Assembly (NCBI GenBank): GCA_944384205.1
Contig: CALWSL010000018.1
Location: 1 to 60,751 of the forward strand
Source: an uncultured Acetatifactor sp.
Lineage (GTDB): Bacteria > Bacillota > Clostridia > Lachnospirales > Lachnospiraceae
Length of the DNA stretch: 60,751 nucleotides
Direction of reading: 5' to 3'
Translations under genes and position numbers: made by a program
Shown here: one piece after another, positions 39,470 to 49,283 of the stretch
Numbering within the stretch: position 1 is the first letter of the stretch
Layout: the number at the start of each line of letters is the position of its first letter
Notes under the pieces: generated by a model
Told to the model about the DNA's origin: nothing
The model's input: the letters and a program-made list of their open reading frames with translations, nothing else
Databases searched by the model: none

Positions 39470-40513
39470 TTAATCATTAATCACACGCACCGCCTTGACA
39501 GGTGTACGGTAATTGTACTTGCTGATCTTGATACCGGTCTTCGGGCTGCTGGCATGAATAACCTGACCGCCGCCGATATAAATCGCAACGTGATTGATGG
39601 TTCCGCTGCTGTTTCCATAAAATACAAGGTCGCCGGGCTTCAATTCGGAAATATTGATTTTCGTTCCTTCATTTGCCTGTGCTCTGGAAGAATGGCTCAG
39701 AGTAATACCATACTTCTTAAATACACTGAGAACAAAACCGGAGCAGTCAGCTCCTTTCGTAAGGCTTGTGCCGCCCCACACATAAGGATTACCCAGAAAC
39801 TGCTTTGCATACTCTACAAGGTCAACCCGCACATCAGAAACACCCTCGCCATAAAGAAGCTCTGTCATGGTAATTGCCGTATCCAGCTTCTCCTCCACGG
39901 CAACATACTCCTCTTTCACATAAGCTTCCTCACCGTCGATGGATACCTTTACCCAGTCATCCAGCGTTTCCACATATTCCAGTTCCTCACCCTTAAGCAC
40001 CTGCGTCAGAATCGCACTGTCCGTATTTGCCTGTTCTCTTATGTTCAAACCGTCCGTATTTGCTACGGCTACCGTGCGGACCAGCTCATTCGCTTTTATT
40101 TTTGCATTGGGACCTGTCAATAAAAATTCGAGACTTACATATCCCTCTACCTCACCGGATTTAATATATGCCCATTCTCCCTCTGTCTCCAAAATTTCAC
40201 AGGCCGCGTTCTTCGGCATTTTACCTACCAGCTTGCCGCTTGTGGAAGGTGTCTCGCGCACATTCAGGTTGCCAGTCTCTACATTGGCAATGCCCAGATT
40301 CGTGTATCCCCACAACGCGCCCTTTGCCTGCTCTGCCGCTTCCAGATATTCCTCTATGGAAAGACTTGTTTCCAAAATAGAGGATACGCCTGCTGCCTGC
40401 AGTACCGCATTGTTCTCAGCAGCTAAAAGCTGGACCGGCTCCATAGCCATACATAATATCAAACTTGCTGAAACAGCCATCACACCCTTGGAAAATCTTC
40501 TGTTCTTATTCAT
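39470..40513 (-). CDS. Secreted SH3b-NlpC/P60 peptidoglycan hydrolase
   Basis: This 347-residue exported endopeptidase cleaves peptide cross-links of the cell wall. A signal peptide is present (basic MNKNRRFSKG, hydrophobic AVSASLILCMAM). Two bacterial SH3 domains follow: LNVRETPSTSGKLVGKMPKNA and LNIREQANTDSAILTQVLKGEE. The C-terminal NlpC/P60 domain has the nucleophile Cys in GADCSGFVLSVF and His in INHVAIYIGGGQVIHAS. ATG 40513 was chosen because it places the signal peptide correctly. Tandem WalR-like boxes upstream suggest control by the essential wall-stress system. Confidence 0.93.
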   Translation of the reverse strand: MNKNRRFSKGVMAVSASLILCMAMEPVQLLAAENNAVLQAAGVSSILETSLSIEEYLEAAEQAKGALWGYTNLGIANVETGNLNVRETPSTSGKLVGKMPKNAACEILETEGEWAYIKSGEVEGYVSLEFLLTGPNAKIKANELVRTVAVANTDGLNIREQANTDSAILTQVLKGEELEYVETLDDWVKVSIDGEEAYVKEEYVAVEEKLDTAITMTELLYGEGVSDVRVDLVEYAKQFLGNPYVWGGTSLTKGADCSGFVLSVFKKYGITLSHSSRAQANEGTKINISELKPGDLVFYGNSSGTINHVAIYIGGGQVIHASSPKTGIKISKYNYRTPVKAVRVIND

Positions 40514-40561
40514 AGCGTACCTTTCTACCATTATTGTGTCATCATCTATTATTTTCATTTG

Positions 40562-40589
40562 TTTACAAATTTATTACAAATTTGTTACA
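40562..40589 (-). promoter_or_regulatory. Two overlapping WalR-type binding sites
   Basis: On the minus strand the order is TGTAAC (40584-40589), AAATT, TGTAAT (40573-40578), AAATT, TGTAAA (40562-40567). Each adjacent pair fits the WalR (YycF) consensus TGTWAH-N5-TGTWAH. WalR controls wall hydrolases in low-GC Gram-positives, and this site lies 49 bp upstream of the start codon of just such a gene. Confidence 0.72.
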
Positions 40590-40662
40590 CCCATATTCGA
40601 TTATACAAAGGTAACGAAGGTCTGTCAACCGTTTCCACAAATTTCTTATATTTTATTCTATT

Positions 40663-42318
40663 TTACAATATCTCTTCCTTTTCATTTGCGCCGTTATCCT
40701 CCGCAATAAATGCAAAGGCAATACTTGTTGCATGATCCGCCACTCTCTCCAGATCGGAGACAATATCGGAAAAAATCATGCCGGCTTCGGGAGTGCATTC
40801 TCCGCGGGCAAGGCGCTCCACATGGGCACACTGCAATTCTCTCTCCTTGGCGTCAACCTTGTCCTCCAAACATACAATTTCCTGCAGATGCTGTTCATCG
40901 GTTTTGAAAAACATTTCAATCGCATATTGTATGATTTTGTTTACCATCTCCAGCATATCACCCAGCTCTCTCCGGGCTGTCTTGCTGATATCGATTCCTT
41001 CCTCCTTGCGCTGTCTTGCGGCATCCGCTATGTTTTCGGCATGATCCCCAATTCGTTCGATGTCATTCACTACATGAAACAGTGCACCGATGCTTTTCAG
41101 GTCTTCGACAGGAAGCGTACTCTGGTTGATTTTTACCAGATAATCCGTAATGGCATGATTCAGGAAATTAATATTTTTCTCAACCTCATAGACCTCTTCA
41201 ATGTCTTCTTCATCTAATGTAATCAGGGCATTCATCGCTCGGTTCAGATTCTCGTTTGCCAGAGATGCCATTCGCTCCAGTTCCTTAATTACCTCAACAA
41301 CTGCGGTAGCGGGGTTAAATACCACCTTCCCGCCGATATATTTCAACTGATAGCTTTCCCGGTAGCCAATTTTGACATCCTCGCCGGGCACGCACCATGC
41401 TGCAAGCTTTACGATCAGATTTGCAAACGGGAACAGTACAATTACCTGCGTCACTTTGATAATGGTATGAGCGTTCGCCACGAAACGTCCGTTATCGGCG
41501 GAAATCGACTGAATCATGGAAACAATCTGGTCACAGGCAAACATCAGCACTATATACATCAGTATCGTGCCGATGACATTAAACCAGAAATGAATCAATG
41601 CAGCACGTTTTGCATCCTTCTTTCCGGAAAGAGACGCCAGAAGCGCGGTTACACAGGAACCGATATTACAGCCCATAATAATATACAATGTAATCGGCAG
41701 CTCCAAAAGCTCCTGATTTGCCATCAAAAGCACAATGCCGACCGTTACGGAAGAACTCTGGATAATCGCAGTCAGCAAAAATCCCGTAACAGTGGCAAAA
41801 AACGGATTGGTAAGGGACGCCAGCGTATTCACCACCTGCGGATTATCACGCACTCCCGCCATCGCGTCGGACATGGTTTGCAGTCCCACAAAGAGAACGC
41901 CAAAGCCGATTACAATCTCCATCGCCTGCTTCACATTCTGCTTCCTGCTGAACATAGCAATTAACACACCGATTAATAAAATAATCGGTGCAATCTCTGA
42001 CAAATTAAAAGAAATAAGCTGCGAGGTGACAGTGGTACCGATATTCGCACCCAGGATTACCCCCGCAGCCTGACCAAGATTCATCAAACCTGCATTTACA
42101 AAGCTGACCACCATAGTGGTACATGCCGAAGAAGACTGTACAATTCCGGTAAAAATAATACCTACAAGCATCCCCGCAAAACGATTGGATGTAAAAATTT
42201 CCAAAATGCGCCGCAGTCTGGCGCCTGCCACCTTCTCGATGGACCGGCTCATCATCTCCATGCCAAACAAAAAGAGCCCTAAACCGCCTGCTAACGAAAT
42301 CAAAATACTAACGTCCAT
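40663..42318 (-). CDS. Na/Pi cotransporter with PhoU-like domain
   Basis: This 551-residue protein combines an NptA/SLC34-type transporter with a cytoplasmic PhoU domain. The transporter repeats are seen as GIVQSSSACTTMVVSFVNAG and TAIIQSSSVTVGIVLL, both with the QSSS motif that binds sodium and phosphate. PhoU-like helices begin near residue 340 (VVEVIKELERMASLANENLN) and include NDIERIGDHAENIAD and SDLERVADHATSIAF. ATG 42318 follows AAGGAAAAGAAT. It overlaps ribF by 11 bp. Confidence 0.92.
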   Translation of the reverse strand: MDVSILISLAGGLGLFLFGMEMMSRSIEKVAGARLRRILEIFTSNRFAGMLVGIIFTGIVQSSSACTTMVVSFVNAGLMNLGQAAGVILGANIGTTVTSQLISFNLSEIAPIILLIGVLIAMFSRKQNVKQAMEIVIGFGVLFVGLQTMSDAMAGVRDNPQVVNTLASLTNPFFATVTGFLLTAIIQSSSVTVGIVLLMANQELLELPITLYIIMGCNIGSCVTALLASLSGKKDAKRAALIHFWFNVIGTILMYIVLMFACDQIVSMIQSISADNGRFVANAHTIIKVTQVIVLFPFANLIVKLAAWCVPGEDVKIGYRESYQLKYIGGKVVFNPATAVVEVIKELERMASLANENLNRAMNALITLDEEDIEEVYEVEKNINFLNHAITDYLVKINQSTLPVEDLKSIGALFHVVNDIERIGDHAENIADAARQRKEEGIDISKTARRELGDMLEMVNKIIQYAIEMFFKTDEQHLQEIVCLEDKVDAKERELQCAHVERLARGECTPEAGMIFSDIVSDLERVADHATSIAFAFIAEDNGANEKEEIL

Positions 42319-43237
42319 ATTCTTTTCCTTCACTAATATCCTTTTTCAACTGCGCTTTCAAAGCCTCCAGACTGTCAAAACGCCTCTCTCCCCGCTTAAA
42401 CGCATACAGATACACCTCGACAGGCTCGTCATAAATTTCCTGTTCAAAATCATACAAATAAGATTCCAGCCCCATGATACGCTCATCGGTCACTGTGGGT
42501 TTGCAGCCCACATTGCTGATAGCGCGATACTTTTTCCCCTTGAAAAGCACTGCAGAATAGTAAACACCGTTGGGGGGAAGCAGCTTATTTTCCGGCGGAA
42601 GAAGATTCACTGTGGGAAATCCAAGGGTCCTGCCAATCTGATTACCATGCACCACAGTCCCCATTACGGTATAGGGCATTCCTAAAAAGCGTTCTGCCTG
42701 CTCCATGCTGCCTTCCTTCAACAGTTCCCTGATATAAGTGGAATTTACTTCCCGCCCCTCTATACAGACCTTTTCAATCGTCTTTATCTCAAAACCCAGC
42801 TCCGGGCTTAACTCCTGCAGAAGCGCAGCGTTTCCCGCACCCTTCGCACCAAAGGACAAATCGGTTCCCGCCGCAATAAACCGGGCATTCATCTGTTTTG
42901 CCAGAATCTCCCGCGCGAAGGTAACAGGCGGCATTGCGGCGCTCTCCACGGTCAGCGGAAATTCAATCAGAATATCCACACCCATGCGCTCAAAAAAGCT
43001 TCTTTTTTCTTCCCTTGTAGTAAGCTCCTTACAATCCGCATATCCAAACAGCACCGCCGGAGGCGGGTCAAAGGTAAACACGCAGACCGCCAGACCGTTC
43101 TTCTTCTGTTCCAGAATCTCCTCCAGCAGCCTTCTGTGTCCTATATGAACGCCGTCAAATTTGCCGATTGCGACGGCGGTTTCTTTCTCCAATATAAACT
43201 CTGTTGTACCGACTATAATCTCCAACTGTTTTACCAC
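42308..43237 (-). CDS. ribF: Bifunctional riboflavin kinase / FAD synthetase
   Basis: This 309-residue enzyme makes FMN and FAD. The N-terminal FMN adenylyltransferase domain has AIGKFDGVHIGHRRLLEE and STYIRELLKEG. The C-terminal riboflavin kinase domain has GRTLGFPTVNLLPPENKLLPPNGVY and ISNVGCKPTV. It follows truB, the usual order at the end of the nusA-infB cluster. Confidence 0.96.
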   Translation of the reverse strand: MVKQLEIIVGTTEFILEKETAVAIGKFDGVHIGHRRLLEEILEQKKNGLAVCVFTFDPPPAVLFGYADCKELTTREEKRSFFERMGVDILIEFPLTVESAAMPPVTFAREILAKQMNARFIAAGTDLSFGAKGAGNAALLQELSPELGFEIKTIEKVCIEGREVNSTYIRELLKEGSMEQAERFLGMPYTVMGTVVHGNQIGRTLGFPTVNLLPPENKLLPPNGVYYSAVLFKGKKYRAISNVGCKPTVTDERIMGLESYLYDFEQEIYDEPVEVYLYAFKRGERRFDSLEALKAQLKKDISEGKEYGR

Positions 43238-43279
43238 ACTTTCATAAAAACTGATAACTGTATGGATTCCTTATCACCA

Positions 43280-44185
43280 CTATGTTCTTTCTAAAAACAT
43301 TTTCACAGGCTTGTACCGTTTTCTTACCGCATCATAGGCGTATACGCCCACAAAGCTGCCGTCCCCGCGATAAACGCCGACCCATTCGCCTGCGCCATGC
43401 ACTGCATTTTCCGCCGTCTGATTCGGAAAAAAGGAATTGCCGTTGTCAATCAGTCTGCAAAATTCCTGTTTTACATGCAGCTTCGGACAGCCTGCGAAAG
43501 CACTGTCTACCGGAAGCAAAAGCTCGTCCAGTCTGTCTTCATCCCGACAGGCTTCCAGCTCCTTTAAGGTAACAGCCGCATCCAGCGTAAAGCTTCCTAC
43601 ACGGGTGCGCTGCAAGCTTTTCATAGTGCCGCCGCAGCCTAATTTTTCCCCGATGTCGGCGCAAAGGGTTCTGATATAGGTTCCTTTTGAGCAAGCCACC
43701 CTCATCTTTACCACCGGAAGGGCAATCTCCAGAATCTCTATCTCATGGATAAATACCTCTCGCGCCTTCCGCTCTACCTCTTTTCCCGCTCTCGCCAGCT
43801 CATAGAGCTTCTTTCCGTCCACCTTCAGGGCGGAGTACATAGGCGGAATCTGATGGTAGACGCCCTGAAAGCTCATGACTGCCTCTCTCACTTCCTCGCA
43901 GGACACTTCCACGGGATGGATCCGAAGCACCTGCCCTGTGGTATCCTGGGTATCCGTCTCCACACCCAGCAGCAGCTCCGCCACATACTCTTTCTCCTTA
44001 TCCGTAAGCATATCGCACAATTTTGTCCCGCTTCCCAGACACACCGGCAGCACACCTGTTGCCTGCGGGTCCAGCGTTCCCGTATGTCCGATTTTTTTCT
44101 GCTTACAGATGCCGCGCATCTTCGCCACCACATCATGAGAAGTATATCCCGCTTCTTTATGGATAATAATGATACCGTTTAACAT
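43280..44185 (-). CDS. truB: tRNA pseudouridine-55 synthase
   Basis: This 301-residue enzyme makes pseudouridine 55 in the T loop of tRNAs. It begins NGIIIIHKEAGYTSHDVV and has the catalytic motif GHTGTLDPQATGVLPVC with the essential Asp. CSKGTYIRTLCADIGEKLG follows, and a PUA-like tail is at the C-terminus. ATG 44185 follows AGAGGAACAATT and overlaps the nrnA stop codon region. Confidence 0.96.
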   Translation of the reverse strand: MLNGIIIIHKEAGYTSHDVVAKMRGICKQKKIGHTGTLDPQATGVLPVCLGSGTKLCDMLTDKEKEYVAELLLGVETDTQDTTGQVLRIHPVEVSCEEVREAVMSFQGVYHQIPPMYSALKVDGKKLYELARAGKEVERKAREVFIHEIEILEIALPVVKMRVACSKGTYIRTLCADIGEKLGCGGTMKSLQRTRVGSFTLDAAVTLKELEACRDEDRLDELLLPVDSAFAGCPKLHVKQEFCRLIDNGNSFFPNQTAENAVHGAGEWVGVYRGDGSFVGVYAYDAVRKRYKPVKMFLERT

Positions 44186-45123
44186 AATTGTTCCTCTATA
44201 TGTAGGGAAAGGTTGTTCACACAATCGTGAAAGGTTCCCTTCATCGTGCATCCCGCTGCACGCACATGACCGCCGCCTCCAAAGCAGGAGGCAACCTTTG
44301 CTACGTCCACCTTTTCATTGGAACGCAGACTGACCTTGTATTCCCGCGGGTTTGTCTCATACATAAAAATTGCACAATCTATTCCTTTGATATTGCGAAG
44401 CTGGTTTACAATCCCTTCCAAATCCCCGGGCTCCACCTCATAGAACTCCATCGTCCTGCGGTCTACCAGTCCCACAATACATCTTCCGTCCATAAAGCGA
44501 ATGCTCTCCATCAGAACACGTCCCATAATCTGAGACTGCAGATAGGTCTTCTGATAGAAGGTTTCCTCAATCAATCTGGGAAAATCAAACCCAAAGCTAA
44601 TCAGGTGCGCCGCCTTCTTCAGGGTATCCGGCGTTGTATTGGAATACTGGAATACGCCGGTATCGTGAATCATACCGATGTAAATTGCCATAGCCATATC
44701 CCTGTCAAGCTGCCCGCTATCCGTCAAATCATAAATCAGTTCACAGGTAGAGCCTGTCTGTGGCATGATGTAATTCACATCACCGCAGCCATTGTTGCTC
44801 ACATGATGATCAATATTAATCTTCTTTGCCGCCTGTACGAAATATTTCTCAGCGCCGCCCAGACGGTCTTTTCCACAGTCAAGGGCAAAGAATACATCAA
44901 AGGTCTCCTCCCCCGGAAAGGTACTGTCAATCAGATCAAAGCCTTTGATTTCACTGAATATATCCGCCGGCTTTTCCAGAAAAACCCTGACTGTCGCTTC
45001 CGGCATACACTTGTGCAAATACTGATACAGCGCAAGACACGCACCCACACAATCTCCGTCCGGGCGGACATGACCGCTGATACCGATACGCTTTGCACCC
45101 TTACACTCCTGTAAAATATTCAT
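44179..45123 (-). CDS. nrnA: DHH/DHHA1 nanoRNase and pAp phosphatase
   Basis: This 314-residue phosphoesterase degrades nanoRNAs and 3'-phosphoadenosine-5'-phosphate. The N-terminal ISGHVRPDGDCVGACLALYQYL and NIDHHVSNNGCGDVNYI carry the DHH metal ligands. The C-terminal DHHA1 domain ends in FGGGGHVRAAGCTMKG. It sits between rbfA and truB, as in many Firmicutes. Confidence 0.94.
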   Translation of the reverse strand: MNILQECKGAKRIGISGHVRPDGDCVGACLALYQYLHKCMPEATVRVFLEKPADIFSEIKGFDLIDSTFPGEETFDVFFALDCGKDRLGGAEKYFVQAAKKINIDHHVSNNGCGDVNYIMPQTGSTCELIYDLTDSGQLDRDMAMAIYIGMIHDTGVFQYSNTTPDTLKKAAHLISFGFDFPRLIEETFYQKTYLQSQIMGRVLMESIRFMDGRCIVGLVDRRTMEFYEVEPGDLEGIVNQLRNIKGIDCAIFMYETNPREYKVSLRSNEKVDVAKVASCFGGGGHVRAAGCTMKGTFHDCVNNLSLHIEEQLC

Positions 45124-45156
45124 CCAAACTTCACCTTTCTACAATACGTCGCAAAA

Positions 45157-45567
45157 TTATTCTTCCTCTTCCGCTTCGTTCACAGCTTCCTTCGCTTCTT
45201 CCTCTCTGCCGCTCTGTCCCGCAATAACCTCGTCTATTCTGTGGGACATATTGACACCGTACTCAATGGACTGATCCATCACAAAAGTAATATCCGGCGT
45301 GTTGCGCAGATTAATGGTTTTTGCAAGCTTACGTTTGATAAACCCCTCCGCGCTTTTTAAGCCCTGCAGAGTGGCTTCTCTTGTCTCCTCGCCGCCAAGC
45401 ACGCTAATCCATGCCTTACAGCTTTTTAAATCAGGCGCTACCTCTACAGCCACCACGCTGGTCCATGGGCTAATCCGCGGGTCTTTGATTTCTCCGCGGA
45501 TAATCTCCGCCAGAACCCTTTGCACCTCCCCGTTCACACGGGTATTTTTTACACTATTCTTTCTCAT
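45157..45567 (-). CDS. rbfA: 30S ribosome-binding factor A
   Basis: This 136-residue KH-fold protein helps mature 16S rRNA. It contains VQRVLAEIIRGEIKDPRIS and VAPDLKSCKAWISVLG. The acidic tail (GREEEAKEAVNEAEEEE) is longer than in most homologues. ATG 45567 follows AAGGAAAAGTAT and gives the standard beginning; the longer frame to 45678 runs through a structured intergenic region and is rejected. Confidence 0.95.
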   Translation of the reverse strand: MRKNSVKNTRVNGEVQRVLAEIIRGEIKDPRISPWTSVVAVEVAPDLKSCKAWISVLGGEETREATLQGLKSAEGFIKRKLAKTINLRNTPDITFVMDQSIEYGVNMSHRIDEVIAGQSGREEEAKEAVNEAEEEE

Positions 45568-45685
45568 ATACTTTTCCTTATAAAATCGATACCATAATCT
45601 TCGTATCCTCCACGGACACAAATCACACGATGAGACATAACATTTCTCAGGCGCGGTATTGCCGCACCTTTGCCTCACTCTTCAC

Positions 45686-45770
45686 GGAAGAATGCCTATG
45701 GCATTCTTCCCGATGAGGTCTGGATTTTCTTAGGCAGAGTCCTTTCCTGCCTTAGAAAATCTCCTCATCG
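45686..45770. repeat. Two strong hairpins between infB and rbfA
   Basis: The first is GGAAGAATGCC-TAT-GGCATTCTTCC (45686-45710). The second, 45711-45770, pairs CGATGAGG and GATTTTCTTAGGCAG with CTGCCTTAGAAAATC and CCTCATCG, about 22 paired bases. The infB stop codon lies in its base. There is no U run, so this may be an intergenic repeat element or an mRNA-processing or stability structure, not a terminator. Confidence 0.65.
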
Positions 45771-48677
45771 TGGTACCTCTACCATAATATAAGCTTCTAC
45801 AATATCCAACTCCCGCATCTGGTCAAAGCCCTCAAATACAAGACCGCACTCGAAGCCCGCCTTTACTTCCTTCACATCATCCTTAAATCTCTTAAGGGAC
45901 GCCAGATTACCCTCGTAAATCTGTTCTCCCTCACGGGTGATACGCACCTTGCAGCCCCTCTGGAACACACCGTCCAGAACATAGGAACCTGCAATATTAC
46001 CAATCGCAGAAGCCCTGAAGAGCTGGCGTACCTCCGCATGACCGATAACCTTCTCCTCGAATACGGGATCAAGCATACCTTTCATTGCAGCTTCGATATC
46101 CTCGATTGCCTGATAGATAACCTTATACAGTCTTACGTCAACGCCTTCCCGCTCCGCCGTTGCCTTTGCGGTGGAATCGGGTCTTACATTGAAACCGATA
46201 ATGATTGCGTTGGAAGCGCTTGCCAGAATTACATCGGATTCATTGATGGCGCCTACGCCGCCATGAATACATTTTACAACCACCTCTTCGTTTGTCAGCT
46301 TAAGCAGGGACTGCTTAACCGCTTCCACGCTACCCTGAACATCTGCCTTGACAATCAGATTCAGCTCCTTCAGATTGCCCTCCTGAATCTGGGAGAACAA
46401 ATCATCCAGCGACATTCTACCCTTAGTTTCTTCCAATTTCTTTTCTTTATTCTGCGCCAGATAAGTCTCCGCATAGGACTTGGCTGTCTTATCATTTTCA
46501 TGAGCAACAAACACTTCTCCCGCACTGGGCACATCTGACAGACCTAAAATTTCTACAGGGGTAGAAGGGCCGGCTTCTTTTACTCTTCTGCCCTTATCAT
46601 CAATCATTGCCCTTACTTTACCGTGGCAGGCGCCTGCGGACACAAAATCACCTACATGCAGTGTACCCTTCTGCACCAGAATGGTGGCTACAGGACCACG
46701 TCCCTTATCCAGCTCCGCCTCAATTACCAGACCTCTCGCCCGTCTCTTGGGATTTGCCTTTAACTCCAGAATATCTGCGGTTAAGAGAATCATTTCCAAA
46801 AGCTGCTCAATACCTTCGCCGCTCTTAGCGGAGACAGGTGCAAATACCGTGCTTCCGCCCCAGTCCTCGGGAATCAGCTCATACTCTGCCAGTTCCTGTT
46901 TTACTCTGTCAATATTGGCGGAAGGCTTATCAATCTTGTTGACAGCAACAATGATTTCAATGCCTGCTGCCTTTGCATGATTGATTGCTTCCACGGTCTG
47001 AGGCATTACGCCGTCGTCCGCAGCTACCACCAGAATTGCAATATCAGTGGAATTTGCACCACGCATACGCATTGCGGTGAAGGCTTCATGTCCGGGCGTA
47101 TCCAAAAAGGTAATCTTTCTCTCCCCTACATTTACGGTGTAAGCACCGATATGCTGTGTGATACCGCCTGCTTCCTTGTCTGTTACATTTGTTTTACGGA
47201 TGGCGTCCAAAAGAGAGGTTTTACCATGGTCAACATGGCCCATTACACAGATAACGGGCGGTCTTTCCTCCATATCTGCCTCGTCCTCTTCATCTTCCTT
47301 CAGGAGTTCCTCGATAACGTCAACTTTAACCTCTTTTTCACAAAGAATATCGTATTCCATCGCAATATTCTCTGCATCCTCATAAGAAATTTCCTGATTG
47401 ACGGTAACAATTTTACCCTCTAAGAACAGCTTCTTTACAATGACGGAAGGCTGCAGTTTCATCTTTTCCGCTAATTCTTTGATTGTAATGGTTTCAGGCA
47501 GAGTAATCACCTTGATTGTCTCTTCCACTACTTCTTCTTTTTTCTTCTCCGGCTTGATAAATCTTCCGGGCTTGTTCTTTAACACTTCTTCCTCTTCGTA
47601 AATCAAATCCTTCTTGGAACGCTTTTCCTTCTCCTGACTGAAACGCCTCTTATCTTCTTCACGCTTCTTATCTACATCCTTGCCGCCTGTTTCCGGCATG
47701 AAACCCTTGCTCTGTTTATTGTCGCGGAACTGTCCTCCCTGTCCGCCGCTTCCGAAGGAGAATGCTCCTTTATTGTCTCTGCTGTCACGGGAACCGTTGC
47801 CAAAGCTGCGCCCCTGACCGTTACCGGAACGCCTGTCATTCTGACCGCCGTCTCCGGTTCTGCCCTGTCTGTTAAAGCCGCCGGTTCTGTCCCCCTGAGG
47901 TCTGCCGCTGTTTGCGCCGCCTCTGTTCGGATACTGACCGCCTGCAGGTCTGCTTCCCTGATTCTGAATTCTGTTATTATCGCCGCTTCTGTCATTTCTA
48001 TTGATGTCACGACCTTTGCCATCCTGACTGCGGTTGTCTCTGGCGGGTTTCTCCGAAAGCCCGCGTCCTGTCTGGGATTTTGCCTCCGCTTTCATCTGAG
48101 ATTTAGGCTGTGCCTGTACCTCCGCCTGTTCGCGCACCTGGATCTTTTCCTCCGACTGCTGTCCGGAATGTGCCTTGGGCTGCTGACTTCGGTTGCCGGG
48201 AACCATCTGCACACTTGGGGTAGGAGACGGCGGTGTCAGCGGTTTGATAGGACGTACCGGCGCCTGCGCCTGCACTCTTGCTCTGTAATTGTTCTGGGAC
48301 TTCGACTGGTTTTGCTGATGCTGATTGTTGCCCGTACGCGCCTGCTGACCTCCCTGACTTTGGGCGGAACGCTGTCCGGACATTTTGGAATTCTGGGGAT
48401 TACTTACAAAAATAATCTTTTTTTTCTTTTTTGGCGCGTCGTCACCCCCTGCCTCCGTCCTGGAAACATCTGCTTTCGTGCTTTCTGCCTTTGCCGCTTC
48501 AGGCTCCTGCACTTTCGCACCTCCGCCAAACGCACTTCTGACCATCTGTGCGACGTCGTCTTCTACAGAGCTTTGTGCCGCTTTTGCCGGAGTTCCTTTT
48601 TCCTGTAAAAAACTTAATATATCTTTACTTTGCTTACCTAATTCTTTTGCCAGTTCGTGTACTTTTATTTTCGCCAT
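45765..48677 (-). CDS. infB: Translation initiation factor IF-2
   Basis: This 970-residue GTPase brings initiator tRNA to the ribosome. The first 60 residues form an IF2-N domain ([23 protein letters not shown]). A long low-complexity linker (about 60-390) rich in Gln, Gly, Arg, Asn and Ser follows, then a second IF2-N domain. The G domain has [27 protein letters not shown] and NKID; domains II to IV complete the protein. ATG 48677 follows GAGGAAAGC. The linker accounts for the above-average length. Confidence 0.97.
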   Translation of the reverse strand: MAKIKVHELAKELGKQSKDILSFLQEKGTPAKAAQSSVEDDVAQMVRSAFGGGAKVQEPEAAKAESTKADVSRTEAGGDDAPKKKKKIIFVSNPQNSKMSGQRSAQSQGGQQARTGNNQHQQNQSKSQNNYRARVQAQAPVRPIKPLTPPSPTPSVQMVPGNRSQQPKAHSGQQSEEKIQVREQAEVQAQPKSQMKAEAKSQTGRGLSEKPARDNRSQDGKGRDINRNDRSGDNNRIQNQGSRPAGGQYPNRGGANSGRPQGDRTGGFNRQGRTGDGGQNDRRSGNGQGRSFGNGSRDSRDNKGAFSFGSGGQGGQFRDNKQSKGFMPETGGKDVDKKREEDKRRFSQEKEKRSKKDLIYEEEEVLKNKPGRFIKPEKKKEEVVEETIKVITLPETITIKELAEKMKLQPSVIVKKLFLEGKIVTVNQEISYEDAENIAMEYDILCEKEVKVDVIEELLKEDEEDEADMEERPPVICVMGHVDHGKTSLLDAIRKTNVTDKEAGGITQHIGAYTVNVGERKITFLDTPGHEAFTAMRMRGANSTDIAILVVAADDGVMPQTVEAINHAKAAGIEIIVAVNKIDKPSANIDRVKQELAEYELIPEDWGGSTVFAPVSAKSGEGIEQLLEMILLTADILELKANPKRRARGLVIEAELDKGRGPVATILVQKGTLHVGDFVSAGACHGKVRAMIDDKGRRVKEAGPSTPVEILGLSDVPSAGEVFVAHENDKTAKSYAETYLAQNKEKKLEETKGRMSLDDLFSQIQEGNLKELNLIVKADVQGSVEAVKQSLLKLTNEEVVVKCIHGGVGAINESDVILASASNAIIIGFNVRPDSTAKATAEREGVDVRLYKVIYQAIEDIEAAMKGMLDPVFEEKVIGHAEVRQLFRASAIGNIAGSYVLDGVFQRGCKVRITREGEQIYEGNLASLKRFKDDVKEVKAGFECGLVFEGFDQMRELDIVEAYIMVEVPR

Positions 48678-48707
48678 GCTTTCCTCCATTTCTGCCATCA
48701 CCGGCAT

Positions 48708-49016
48708 CTAATTCATTTCCAGTTGTTTGATAATCGCATCTGCCAGTCCCGCATCGCATACGCCTATAGATGACCTGATATCCTTTCCGATTGCCCGACC
48801 TAAGGTTTCCTTTGTTCCGTACTCATAAACAGGGACTTCGTAAAAGGAACATTTATCTCTGAACAACTTCTTTGTGTTCCCCGACGCATCCTCTGCAACG
48901 ATTACCAGCATGGCGGAACCTGTTCTCACTGACTCTACCGTCTGAAATTCACCGCTGACCAGATTACGACCTCTCATCGCCAAGCCTAACAGTGATAATA
49001 CCTTATTCTGCTTCAA
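48708..49016 (-). CDS. ylxQ: L7Ae/YlxQ family RNA-binding protein
   Basis: This 102-residue protein belongs to the L7Ae kink-turn-binding family (VLSLLGLAMRGRNLVSGEF, AMLVIVAEDASGNTKKLFRDKC, ETLGRAIGKDIRSSIGVCD). It lies between ylxR and infB, as in Bacillus. The most likely start is TTG 49016, which begins LKQNKVLSLLG like homologues and lies inside the end of ylxR; the longer ATG frame from 49055 would overlap ylxR by 50 bp. Confidence 0.88.
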   Translation of the reverse strand: MKQNKVLSLLGLAMRGRNLVSGEFQTVESVRTGSAMLVIVAEDASGNTKKLFRDKCSFYEVPVYEYGTKETLGRAIGKDIRSSIGVCDAGLADAIIKQLEMN

Positions 49017-49275
49017 GATTCTCAAACTCCTTCTCCAAACTGTCATACACTTCATTTGGAATACTCATTTTGAAAGAACGCTCCAGACCCTTGTTTCTGC
49101 GTGCCATTTTCAGGCATTCACCGCTTTTACATAGATATGCGCCCCTTCCGTTCTTTTTACCTGTTGTATCAAGACAGATTTCACCTTCGGCGGTTCTCAA
49201 TACCCTCATCATTTCTTTTTTGCCTTTCATCTCACCGCAGCCTATACACTGTCTCAAAGGAATTTTCTTCGCCAT
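49003..49275 (-). CDS. ylxR: YlxR/DUF448 RNA-binding protein
   Basis: This 90-residue basic protein begins KKIPLRQCIGCGEMKGKKEMMRVLR, and KKNGRGAYLCKSGECLKMARRN is the nucleic-acid-binding part. The two CxxC-like pairs and the basic surface are family features. It lies in the conserved order nusA-ylxR-ylxQ-infB. Confidence 0.94.
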   Translation of the reverse strand: MAKKIPLRQCIGCGEMKGKKEMMRVLRTAEGEICLDTTGKKNGRGAYLCKSGECLKMARRNKGLERSFKMSIPNEVYDSLEKEFENLEAE

Positions 49276-49283
49276 AGAAAAAA

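Noticed and set aside
45568-45678. N-terminal extension of rbfA
   Set aside because: The extra 37 residues do not resemble RbfA and cover a structured intergenic region; ATG 45567 has a good site.
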